In this document: positions 1-5,220 of the stretch, one piece after another | Layout: each line of letters begins with the position of its first letter | How positions within the stretch are numbered: the stretch's first letter is position 1 | NCBI GenBank assembly: GCA_964432985.1 | Contig: CAYSPT010000125.1 | Location: 1 to 8,260 of the forward strand | Direction: 5' to 3' | Origin: CAYSPT01 sp964432985 | GTDB taxonomy: Bacteria; Muiribacteriota; CAYSPT01 | Length of the DNA stretch: 8,260 nucleotides | Notes under the pieces: model-generated | What the model was told of the DNA's origin: nothing | The model's database searches: none | What the model saw: only the letters and a program-made list of their open reading frames with translations | Translations under genes and position numbers: made by a program

Positions 1-29
1 CTTTCCTTAAATTCCGCTCTTTCCGCCCC

Positions 30-53
30 CGTTGCTGTGGTCGTTGCTGTGGT
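30..53. repeat. Perfect 12-bp tandem duplication downstream of the integrase gene
   Basis: The 12-mer CGTTGCTGTGGT occurs twice with no gap, at 30-41 and 42-53. It begins 24 bp beyond the integrase stop codon, on the side where attachment cores and recombinase-binding sites often lie for integrases encoded at the edge of an element. The repeat is directly visible; a role in integration is only inferred. Replication slippage would give the same pattern. No tRNA-like sequence is visible in 1-76. Confidence 0.85.
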
Positions 54-76
54 AAATCATTGGCGATAGACCTTTA

Positions 77-1243
77 TTATTCTCGGTTCCCGGCGTTTGC
101 TGCTTCAAAAATCGTATCCATTTGCCTGGCAACCTCCTTCATCATGGGCTGCAGTACGTGGGAGTAGCAGTCGAGAGTCTGCCGGATTTGGCTGTGCCCG
201 AGAAGTTCCTGGACAAGCTTCGGATGGACTCCTTGCTGGAAAAGCAAGGTGGCCGCAGTATGGCGCAAGTCGTGGAACCGGATTCGCGGTAAACCAGCTT
301 TCTTGAGAAGTGGGTGGAACGAACGCCGTATCAGATTGGACTGCCTGACCGGTGTGCCCTTTAGCGTGGGAAAGATCAAGTTGTGGTCGTACCATTCTTC
401 TCCCATCAACAGACGTTGCTTGTTCTGGTTTGCTTTGTGGTGCTGCAACGTTTCCCTTGCCAGGGCAGGGAGTACAATAGCCCGGCGGGATTTAGCCGTC
501 TTCGGTTTGGAAAACTGGAAATCTCCACCGAACCACTGAAGTTGGCGTTGAATATGAATGATGTCATTTTGGCTGTCATAATCAGACCATTTGAGAGCCA
601 GTAACTCTCCTTGCCGCAAGCCGCATGTCACTGCCAGGACATATAAAGCATAGTTATGACTGTCTTTAGCAGTTTCCAGAAAGCACTTCACTTGTTTGAC
701 TGTGAGCACCTTCATCTCTTTTCGTGGGACACGTGGGCAATCAACGATATCTACCACATTTCTCGGGACCAAATCCCACACTACCGCTTTGTTGAGCGCG
801 CTGTGTAAGACGGCATGGATTAACTGCAGAGTGCGTGTATAGCCCTCTTCGTTTTTAATACGGTAGAGGTGCTGAAGATGTTGCCGCGATAATTTCTGCA
901 GTCTGATCGAGCCAAGTGCCGGTACAATGTGGTTTCGTATAATCCTGGAGTAACTCTCATACGTTCGTGGTCTAAGAGTCGTCTTTACCGTGTCCTCTAC
1001 CCACGATGTCAGAAACTGCCCTACTGTCTGTTGAGATGGATTTGCCGGAAGTCCATTTTGTTTATCAGACATAGCCTTTGTCAGAGATTCATGTGCTTCC
1101 TTCCGGGTTTTATGATAGGTATACTTTCGCTTAATCTTGCCCTTTAAATCTCGTCCAACCGGGATAGCGGCAACCCACCAGTCGTCACTGCTCCGGCGAT
1201 AGATAGAGCCCTCTCCATTAGCTTTACTTCTTCTGCGCGCCAT
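77..1243 (-). CDS. Tyrosine recombinase / phage-type site-specific integrase
   Basis: This 388-residue protein should cut and rejoin DNA at attachment sites to integrate or excise an element, through a 3'-phosphotyrosyl intermediate. An N-terminal arm-type DNA-binding domain (about 8-60, with GEGSIYRR and WWVAAIPVGRDLKGK) is followed by a SAM-like core-binding domain (about 70-170) and a catalytic domain (about 178-375). The full active-site set is visible: R210 in CGLRQGELLALKW, K248 in SKPKTAKSRR, H324 and R327 in HDLRHTAATLL, H350 in LLGHS, and nucleophile Y360 in LDCYSH. The length is normal for Tn916- or phage-like integrases, with no frameshift, so it is probably active. The ATG at 1243 has a strong GGAGG seven bases upstream. 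The gene lies 25 bp after the excisionase-type gene on the same strand, so the two are probably one transcript. The substrate site and exact subfamily cannot be told from sequence alone. Confidence 0.95.
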   Translation of the reverse strand: MARRRSKANGEGSIYRRSSDDWWVAAIPVGRDLKGKIKRKYTYHKTRKEAHESLTKAMSDKQNGLPANPSQQTVGQFLTSWVEDTVKTTLRPRTYESYSRIIRNHIVPALGSIRLQKLSRQHLQHLYRIKNEEGYTRTLQLIHAVLHSALNKAVVWDLVPRNVVDIVDCPRVPRKEMKVLTVKQVKCFLETAKDSHNYALYVLAVTCGLRQGELLALKWSDYDSQNDIIHIQRQLQWFGGDFQFSKPKTAKSRRAIVLPALARETLQHHKANQNKQRLLMGEEWYDHNLIFPTLKGTPVRQSNLIRRSFHPLLKKAGLPRIRFHDLRHTAATLLFQQGVHPKLVQELLGHSQIRQTLDCYSHVLQPMMKEVARQMDTIFEAANAGNRE

Positions 1244-1268
1244 TATATTTCCTCCTTTTTTTTACTTT

Positions 1269-1478
1269 CTAGGCTGCTCCATTCATCATTTTCCAGTTAT
1301 CCAGCAGTCCGGCAGTCAAAGCATCCACCCAATCGCTGGGAATCCGGACACTCCGTCCGAAGCGCACTACCGGAATCATTCCTTTGTTGATTTGGTCGTA
1401 CAAAAACGACTTCGACCAACCGGTCAATTCTGCCACTTCTTTGACGGTAAGCAAGATCCTTGTTCCTGGCTTGTACAT
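1269..1478 (-). CDS. Excisionase-type helix-turn-helix DNA-binding protein
   Basis: A 69-residue protein built almost entirely of one MerR/excisionase-like winged HTH. TVKEVAELTGWSKSFLYDQI (about 11-30) is the helix-turn-helix. The following MIPVVRFGRSVRIP (about 34-47) matches the wing strand of the 'excisionase family DNA-binding' fold (HTH_17), and DWVDAL continues it. The family directs tyrosine integrases toward excision by bending DNA at att sites, or represses transcription. The ATG at 1478 is preceded by AGGAG seven bases upstream. The gene stops with TAG 25 bp before the integrase start, and the shared strand and short gap indicate an xis-int operon. No second domain is present. It could be a repressor rather than a true directionality factor, and the sequence cannot separate these roles. 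Confidence 0.85.
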   Translation of the reverse strand: MYKPGTRILLTVKEVAELTGWSKSFLYDQINKGMIPVVRFGRSVRIPSDWVDALTAGLLDNWKMMNGAA

Positions 1479-1515
1479 TTCACTTCTCCTTTCAATGAAA
1501 TAACGTATGAGGTGC

Positions 1516-1535
1516 GATAGGGGACTTGTCCTATC
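1516..1535. promoter_or_regulatory. Inverted repeat upstream of the excisionase-type gene
   Basis: GATAGG (1516-1521) and CCTATC (1530-1535) are perfect inverted arms around eight bases, and GGAC/GTCC within the loop can also pair. The site lies 38-57 bp upstream of the xis start, inside its probable leader or promoter, so it could be an operator. A T-rich run follows on the plus strand, but no rightward gene ends here, so a terminator is less likely. A second GATAGGGG occurs in inverted orientation at 1725-1732. Confidence 0.35.
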
Positions 1536-1576
1536 TTTGTTTTTTTTCCTTTCCTACCTATACTGTCGTAAAGAAA

Positions 1577-1643
1577 TGACAAAATGGGTCAAAATAATGA
1601 AAATAGTAGAGATAGCACGAAAATGAGATGTACTAATAAAAAT
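1577..1643. other. Helically phased A-tracts (predicted curved DNA)
   Basis: AAAAT begins at 1581, 1591, 1600, 1620 and 1639, giving spacings of 10, 9, 20 and 19 bp. These are close to whole turns of the helix. The first two copies extend to GACAAAAT and GTCAAAAT. A-tracts in phase with the helix bend DNA, which is typical of promoter upstream regions and of recombinase att arms where an excisionase or integrase assembles. The spacing is seen directly; curvature and role are inferred. Confidence 0.5.
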
Positions 1644-1679
1644 TAGCCAATATAATAGTCAGAAAAGCTAGGAGAGCGC

Positions 1680-1751
1680 ATGAGGATCAAACAATGGCTC
1701 CAATATTCCCCAATGGCAGCAAAGCCCCTATCACATTATGGTTGCTCATAA
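1680..1751 (+). CDS. Possible 23-residue leader peptide or small protein
   Basis: An ATG at 1680 opens 23 codons (beginning MRIKQWLQYS, ending SHYGCS) and stops with TAA. In its favour, GGAG lies five bases upstream (1671-1674) and a consensus TATAAT sits at 1651-1656, at about the right distance to start a transcript just before the ribosome site. Against it, no good -35 hexamer is visible and the frame is short enough to be chance. The product is not recognised and has no membrane segment. If expressed, it would be the first ORF of a leader running toward the TPR gene. Confidence 0.2.
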   Translation: MRIKQWLQYSPMAAKPLSHYGCS

Positions 1752-1775
1752 GAAATATTTAACGGGAATCTTTTT

Positions 1776-1787
1776 GGATATATCCTA
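1776..1787 (+). promoter_or_regulatory. ATATATCCTA motif within a GGATATATCC palindrome
   Basis: GGATATATCC (1776-1785) is a perfect 10-bp palindrome. It contains the start of ATATATCCTA (1778-1787), which recurs twice upstream of the acidic Cys/His gene at 4569-4578 and 4585-4594 in the same orientation relative to that gene. Here it ends 113 bp before the ATG of the TPR gene. It is a candidate shared regulator-binding site; AT-rich words recur by chance more easily. Confidence 0.3.
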
Positions 1788-1817
1788 TTTGCTCCAACTT
1801 TTGGATAAGTGGTGACG

Positions 1818-1830
1818 GATAATCATTATC
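1818..1830. promoter_or_regulatory. 13-bp palindrome GATAATCATTATC
   Basis: Two perfect 6-bp arms flank one central base, 70 bp upstream of the TPR gene start. The symmetry and position fit an operator for a dimeric repressor or activator of the TPR gene. The left arm GATAAT also resembles a -10 box, so promoter and operator could overlap, but no -35 at proper spacing is visible. Function is inferred. Confidence 0.3.
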
Positions 1831-1885
1831 TCCATTTACAAAAAGCGACAACACTTTTTCATTCCGGCTTCGTTAAGTAACCTTG

Positions 1886-1892
1886 AAGGTGG
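1886..1892 (+). promoter_or_regulatory. Ribosome binding site deciding the TPR gene start
   Basis: AAGGTGG matches the Shine-Dalgarno consensus AAGGAGG at six of seven positions and lies eight bases before ATG 1901. The alternative in-frame TTG at 1883 and GTG at 1889 lie upstream of or inside this site and have no ribosome site of their own, so ATG 1901 is the better start. Confidence 0.7.
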
Positions 1893-1900
1893 ATTTCCCT

Positions 1901-3190
1901 ATGCTCGTAAAACCGAAGTCAGAACAAGCCCTCAGATGGCGGCTTAGAGCCTTGGAAAATGCTCACAACCCACTTCACCCCAAGGTTTTGGAAGCCTATG
2001 AGGAATTGGTCAACCTAATTGAAGGCCAGGGCCGGTATTCCGATGCCGACACATTTCGCAGGCAAATCTTTGATCAGATCGAGAAGATATACGGTGAAGG
2101 CAGTGTCGAAAGTACAGCTGGTCTCTGGCTCTATGTTAATTATTGCTTCAGGCATACCCTATATCGAAAAGCCGAAGGATACTGCAACCAGGCACTGTCA
2201 ATTTTGGGCTTTGAACATCCTTACTCAATTGAGTTCCAGGACAGCCTGGCGGAGATATACGACCTGAGCGGTAGGCACGACGAAGCGGAAGCCCTCTATA
2301 AGCGTCTTCTGGCCATGAATGAAAAGGAACTCGGCCCCGATCACCCGTTCCTCATCGATTGGCTCAACCAGGTGGCCACCTTCTACGGCACCAAGGGCCG
2401 GTACGATGAAGCCCAACCGTATCTGTTACGCTCCCTAGAAATCATCCAGAATGACCCAACCCAGATGCTTCCCAGTGTCTCAGCAGCGATGTTCAACTTG
2501 GCCAACCTGTACAGTTGCTGGAGGAAATATCGGGAAGCTGAATTCTACATCAAACGGGCCCTGAGGATGAGACATTCGATGACGGGAAGTGACTCATGTC
2601 TCCGGGAACTAGCTACCATATATGCTAAACAGGGCCGATACCGGGAGGCGGAATGTGTCCTCAATCAGTGCCTGACCCAGAACCAGTTGTTTATATTCCA
2701 CCTGGAGTGCATGGTTTGGATGACGGCTGTTTACGAACTCCAGGGGAAGTCCCGACGAGCCGAACGGATGTCCAACAAGGTCGTGGCGATCGTGAAAAAC
2801 GATCATTGTGCCATCTTCCCGTCTCATCTGCACGCCCTGACTGACGTGGCGGACTTGTATACGGTCAGAGAGAGGTACGACAAAGCTGAAGCAGTGTACC
2901 GGTTCGTCCTCAAAGTTTACGAGGATGAGTACCAGGAATGTCCCTATGATCTCGTGGAGCCCCTTGACGATCTGGTGAGGTTCTACCGGTTCCAGGAAAG
3001 AGACACTGAAGCCCAGCCTCTGCTCGAACGAAAACGGGAAATCTGGCAGTACTGTTTCGGCTCCGAATACCATCCCCAAAAACAAGGCTCCAACCATATA
3101 TCCTATCCAAGGCCCCGGTTCGAGTGCGAATGGGTAATGGTCAGGAAGTGTGACCCCAGTTCGGGGTATTTCAGATCGGCTCCTTCTTAA
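1901..3190 (+). CDS. Kinesin-light-chain-like tetratricopeptide (TPR) repeat protein
   Basis: A 429-residue protein made of about nine consecutive TPR units with the roughly 42-residue period of kinesin-light-chain-type repeats (TPR_10/TPR_12). Clear units include DLSGRHDEAEALYKRLL followed by GPDHP, KGRYDEAQPYLLRSLEI, RKYREAEFYIKRALRM, KQGRYREAECVLNQCL and RERYDKAEAVYRFVLKV. They span residues of about 25-385. There is no signal peptide, membrane segment or catalytic domain, so it is probably a cytoplasmic scaffold for protein-protein contacts. The partner is unknown. The last 35 or so residues leave the TPR pattern and run into the convergent gene, overlapping its 3' end by 20 bp, which may mean a shortened or run-on C-terminus. 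Such proteins often accompany NTPase or signalling domains, but none is fused here. The start at ATG 1901 is chosen for its ribosome site. TPR identity is secure; the role is not known. Confidence 0.9.
   Translation: MLVKPKSEQALRWRLRALENAHNPLHPKVLEAYEELVNLIEGQGRYSDADTFRRQIFDQIEKIYGEGSVESTAGLWLYVNYCFRHTLYRKAEGYCNQALSILGFEHPYSIEFQDSLAEIYDLSGRHDEAEALYKRLLAMNEKELGPDHPFLIDWLNQVATFYGTKGRYDEAQPYLLRSLEIIQNDPTQMLPSVSAAMFNLANLYSCWRKYREAEFYIKRALRMRHSMTGSDSCLRELATIYAKQGRYREAECVLNQCLTQNQLFIFHLECMVWMTAVYELQGKSRRAERMSNKVVAIVKNDHCAIFPSHLHALTDVADLYTVRERYDKAEAVYRFVLKVYEDEYQECPYDLVEPLDDLVRFYRFQERDTEAQPLLERKREIWQYCFGSEYHPQKQGSNHISYPRPRFECEWVMVRKCDPSSGYFRSAPS
3153..3167. other. Short hairpin at the convergent gene ends
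   Basis: ACCCC and GGGGT pair around a five-base loop inside the final codons of the TPR gene, three bases past the stop of the opposing membrane-protein gene. No T-run follows on either strand, so it is not a classical intrinsic terminator. It could still pause or protect either converging transcript. Confidence 0.3.
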
Positions 3191-3992
3191 ATGGCCGTAC
3201 AGGAGACAATGGCTTCTCATTTGTAAACCAGACGATCTGTCTAGTTCGAGGTATTTTGGCAGTCAGGGACTGGATACAAAAGGCGATAAAGCACAAGGAA
3301 AGCCAGATTAATAATACCTTTACCAGTTTCTGTCTGGTTTCGCTTGTACTGAACCAATATGAGAATCGTCTTGCAAATATAGACAAAATTGAAGTACTTC
3401 GAGCTTGGCGTCTGATTCCGGTGTTCTTCCCAAATACTGCACTGATTACAAGGGCCAAACTCCATACCTGAACATGAAACAAGATCAGTACTGTTGCCAG
3501 GAAGCCAATGGACACAAACGACACCAGATCTCGAAAGTAAAAGTTGAACCAGTGGCACATGATGTCTGACATCAAGGTGGTCGCTGTAACTATTAACCCG
3601 AAACACTGCCAGTCGCGTATCTGAACAGGGAAATCCATTTCCACCACATGAATGAGCATATGAGAGGAGAAGTTTTTGAATCCGCTGATGACTAAGAGAA
3701 GACCCAAAACGAGAAATATCGCTCCTAAGAAGACATTGGACTCTGTAGTCTTGAGAATATCAAGATAGGTACCTGGCGCTTTGGTGTAATCCTGGCCAAA
3801 GATTCCTCTAATAAAGAAAACAACTCCAATAGCAAATCCATCCAACGCTAAGATAAATCTGCTGATTGATGTAAGTAGCATACCCCAGCTGAACACAGCG
3901 GTGAATTCATCTAACGGGAATCCACATTTAATACAGGCGCTGGATTTTCCGGAAATCCTTCCTTCACAATCTGGGCAACTAATTATAGCCAT
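3171..3992 (-). CDS. Multipass membrane protein with N-terminal zinc ribbon
   Basis: This 273-residue protein is not assignable to a named family. The N-terminus carries a clear zinc ribbon, C6-x2-C9-x10-C20-x2-C23 (SCPDCEGRISG then ACIKCGFPL), like the cytoplasmic zinc ribbons found at the start of many bacterial membrane proteins of unknown function. About five hydrophobic segments follow, roughly at 35-62, 84-106, 130-150, 154-187 and 222-243, so it is an integral inner-membrane protein. The final 25 residues are basic and proline-containing. The ribosome site AGGAAGG precedes ATG 3992 by about eight bases. An intrinsic-terminator-like hairpin ends only about 18 bp upstream of the start, so expression depends on read-through or on a promoter that places the hairpin in its leader. 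The 3' end overlaps the TPR gene tail-to-tail by 20 bp. Function unknown; membrane sensing or transport is only a guess. Confidence 0.85.
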   Translation of the reverse strand: MAIISCPDCEGRISGKSSACIKCGFPLDEFTAVFSWGMLLTSISRFILALDGFAIGVVFFIRGIFGQDYTKAPGTYLDILKTTESNVFLGAIFLVLGLLLVISGFKNFSSHMLIHVVEMDFPVQIRDWQCFGLIVTATTLMSDIMCHWFNFYFRDLVSFVSIGFLATVLILFHVQVWSLALVISAVFGKNTGIRRQARSTSILSIFARRFSYWFSTSETRQKLVKVLLIWLSLCFIAFCIQSLTAKIPRTRQIVWFTNEKPLSPVRPFKKEPI

Positions 3993-4009
3993 ACAATCGC
4001 CTTCCTTTC

Positions 4010-4030
4010 AAAAAGACCTCATACGAGGCC
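4010..4030 (-). terminator. Intrinsic terminator or attenuator between two leftward genes
   Basis: Read on the minus strand, GGCCTC-GTAT-GAGGTC forms a 6-bp stem (one G-T pair) with a four-base loop and is followed at once by TTTTT (4014-4010). This fits a rho-independent terminator for the acidic Cys/His gene upstream. The next gene starts 18 bp further on, leaving no room for a separate promoter after it, so partial read-through or attenuation is likely. Confidence 0.6.
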
Positions 4031-4076
4031 GTTTGGCCATTGAGACACCCCCATACCTTATCTCGAAGCGAAACTG

Positions 4077-4096
4077 GCCAGCAGACAAAGGCTGGC
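4077..4096 (-). other. Hairpin just downstream of the acidic Cys/His gene
   Basis: GCCAGC (4077-4082) and GCTGGC (4091-4096) are perfect inverted arms with an eight-base loop, starting five bases after the TAG stop of the gene at 4102-4503 in its direction of transcription. No U-run follows, so it is more likely a transcript-stabilising or pausing stem. A better terminator lies about 50 bp further on. Confidence 0.4.
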
Positions 4097-4101
4097 GTTG
4101 T

Positions 4102-4503
4102 CTAATCGACCTTAAAACCGTACAAGAAGATCGGTGAACGACCACCCATCGGTAGTCCGTCTGGATCTTGGTAGAGGATGACTTCGATGTAATCGACTTT
4201 CAGTTCATTGATTACATCCAGGTCGAAGTAGAGATTGATGCTGAACTCGTCATCTTCGAAATCAGGATGGGCTTCGATATACGCTTTCTTGTAGGTTTCT
4301 TTGAAGGATTCGGTATCCCAGTCTCCACAAGGCTCGAAACCATCAGCACTGCTCCAACGGAACAGAAGGTGTGGACAATCGCTGGAATCAAATCCATTGA
4401 ACCATTCCACTTCACATAGCGGACACGAGATAATGGGCTGATTTTCGTCGTCGTTCCAGCAATCCTCTTCTTCTGAATCAAACCGACCAATGTCCAAGAT
4501 CAT
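4102..4503 (-). CDS. Small acidic protein with putative zinc-binding Cys/His motif
   Basis: A 133-residue protein of unknown family, very rich in Asp and Glu throughout (for example SEEEDCWNDDEN and HPDFEDDEFS). Its one recognisable element is C27-x2-C30-x12-C43-x-H45 (SCPLC followed by DCPHLLF), which has the spacing of a compact zinc site. An extra C59 may contribute. The C-terminal half alternates strand-like segments (INLYFDLDVINELKVDYIEV). No membrane segment or signal peptide is present, so it is cytoplasmic. GAGGGG abuts ATG 4503 with almost no spacer, an unusual ribosome site, but no alternative in-frame ATG, GTG or TTG precedes the upstream stop. The peptide IISCPxC is shared with the start of the neighbouring zinc-ribbon membrane protein. 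The gene is followed by a hairpin and a terminator, so it may be transcribed alone. Function unknown. Confidence 0.75.
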   Translation of the reverse strand: MILDIGRFDSEEEDCWNDDENQPIISCPLCEVEWFNGFDSSDCPHLLFRWSSADGFEPCGDWDTESFKETYKKAYIEAHPDFEDDEFSINLYFDLDVINELKVDYIEVILYQDPDGLPMGGRSPIFLYGFKVD

Positions 4504-4567
4504 CCCCTCGCATTCAGGAATGCATACGTTGTCACTTTAAAAAGGTTTTGTCTTTTTTTTGAAAGTT

Positions 4568-4594
4568 TTAGGATATATGGTAGTTAGGATATAT
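4568..4594 (-). repeat. Two 11-bp direct repeats TTAGGATATAT at 16-bp period
   Basis: TTAGGATATAT occurs at 4568-4578 and again at 4584-4594. The pair lies 65-91 bp upstream of the acidic Cys/His gene, where an activator or repressor would bind. The core, ATATATCCTA on the coding strand of that gene, is found once more upstream of the TPR gene at 1778-1787. Tandem identical sites suggest cooperative regulator binding; this is inferred. Confidence 0.45.
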
Positions 4595-4643
4595 CGTTAG
4601 CATGTAAGGAGGAGCCGGTTCCAGTACTCTCTTCCGCGCCAAG

Positions 4644-4709
4644 TCAATTGGAAGTTCCTGCTTGTTTGACGTCAGCACAATTTGGACAACTGGTCAATGA
4701 AGATGGCAT
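4644..4709 (-). CDS. Possible 21-residue CPNC peptide, coupled to the upstream gene by TAATG
   Basis: The TAA stop of the membrane-protein gene at 4709-4711 overlaps by one base an ATG that opens 21 codons: MPSSLTSCPNC then ADVKQAGTSN and TGA. A TAATG junction is a classical arrangement for translational coupling by stop-restart, and no separate ribosome site is needed. The CPNC knuckle eight residues from the start resembles the beginning of the zinc-ribbon protein at 3171-3992 (MAIISCPDC). The second cysteine pair of a ribbon is missing, so this may be the front of a zinc-ribbon gene broken by a frameshift. Another frame just downstream reads on as LARKRVLEPAPPYM. Chance cannot be excluded at this size. 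Confidence 0.3.
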   Translation of the reverse strand: MPSSLTSCPNCADVKQAGTSN

Positions 4710-5191
4710 TAGGCTCGGGTGTGGATGAATCGGTATATCAAGTAGGGAATCAGAGTCAAAACCGCGACGATCACCCCGAAGAATAGACCGTATGCGGCTC
4801 CGAGAAACAGAAAACCGTACAGGCAACTGAAAATGTTAATCTGACCGGTCATGATGGTCGGGACGAAGATGAGAATCAGGCCAGCCATGCGCATAATCAT
4901 GACCCACGGGATAGTGTAGAGGGGATTTTTATAACCGATCCATAGCCCGGAGATGGTAATAAGTATGGCTCCATAACACATAGCCTCTTCGATGAACCAT
5001 AGCTCGCCGTAGTTATTTCTTTTCCAGGATATGACGACCCAGATGACGAACACGATCAGCCCGGTCAGTGCTTTCAAGGCGTTCTCACATGAAAAACAGG
5101 ATATCTCCGTCTCATCTTTGTGCTTCTGAAAAAAGGAAGCACAAGCACTAACCAACGTACCTGGTTCAACACTTAAACTGCAGAATTTCAT
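4709..5191 (-). CDS. Multipass membrane protein with N-terminal cysteine pair, unknown family
   Basis: A 160-residue integral membrane protein that I do not recognise. The soluble first 37 residues contain C4, C17 and the pair C32-x2-C35 (ISCFSC), possibly a degenerate or unusual metal site. About five hydrophobic stretches follow, near 38-56, 68-87, 93-115, 117-133 and 134-155. The C-terminus is short and basic (RFIHTRA), fitting a cytoplasmic end. ATG 5191 has only a weak ribosome site (GAAGG about 12 bases upstream, GGTGAT adjacent), and the frame is closed by TGA just before it, so no earlier ATG start exists. The start lies 29 bp after the stop of the coiled-coil gene upstream, so the two are probably cotranscribed. 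Its stop codon overlaps an ATG of a tiny CPNC ORF. Function unknown. Confidence 0.75.
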   Translation of the reverse strand: MKFCSLSVEPGTLVSACASFFQKHKDETEISCFSCENALKALTGLIVFVIWVVISWKRNNYGELWFIEEAMCYGAILITISGLWIGYKNPLYTIPWVMIMRMAGLILIFVPTIMTGQINIFSCLYGFLFLGAAYGLFFGVIVAVLTLIPYLIYRFIHTRA

Positions 5192-5220
5192 ATCACCAAT
5201 ATACCTTCATTCCTTGCGCT

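Larger units (their letters stand above)
1759..1872 (-). pseudogene. Possible C-terminal remnant of an unidentified gene
   Basis: On the minus strand an open stretch of 37 codons ends in TAA at 1759-1761 and is preceded by a stop at 1873-1875. It has no usable start codon. The translation reads like a natural protein end: NEKVLSLFVNGDNDYPSP followed by LIQKLEQIGYIQKDSR, a plausible amphipathic helix and turn with balanced composition. It could be the surviving 3' end of a gene cut by insertion or deletion. The family is not recognised. Chance remains a real alternative because the frame is short, and both regulatory palindromes of this region lie within it. Confidence 0.2.
1479..1882. other. 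AT-rich intergenic region between the recombination module and the TPR gene
   Basis: About 400 bp separate the divergent xis gene and TPR gene. No long reading frame is present. The stretch contains an imperfect hairpin near the xis start, a T-run, phased A-tracts, a TATAAT box with a possible 23-codon ORF, a coding-like minus-strand fragment, and two palindromes nearer the TPR gene, each listed separately. It must contain the promoters of both divergent units, but I found no convincing -35/-10 pair for either. Its composition is clearly more AT-rich than the flanking genes. Confidence 0.7.

Noticed and set aside
64..1520. GCGATAG at 64-70 and 1514-1520 as possible attL/attR cores bracketing int-xis
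   Set aside because: Only seven bases match and flanks diverge. A functional element would not normally have both ends so close around int and xis alone.
1536..1560. T-run after the GATAGG/CCTATC hairpin as a rightward terminator
   Set aside because: The stem is weak and no rightward gene ends upstream of it within the window.
1883..1900. TTG at 1883 or GTG at 1889 as start of the TPR gene
   Set aside because: The Shine-Dalgarno AAGGTGG lies between them and ATG 1901 at ideal spacing for 1901, and neither earlier codon has its own ribosome site.
2609..3220. 203-codon open frame antisense to the TPR gene
   Set aside because: It is a mirror of strongly TPR-patterned coding sequence. The translation has no recognisable motif and no ribosome site.
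4168..4419. 83-codon plus-strand frame and 92-codon minus-strand frame over the acidic Cys/His gene
   Set aside because: Both overlap the frame that has the Cys/His motif and lack ribosome sites. The plus frame is a mirror of the acidic codons.
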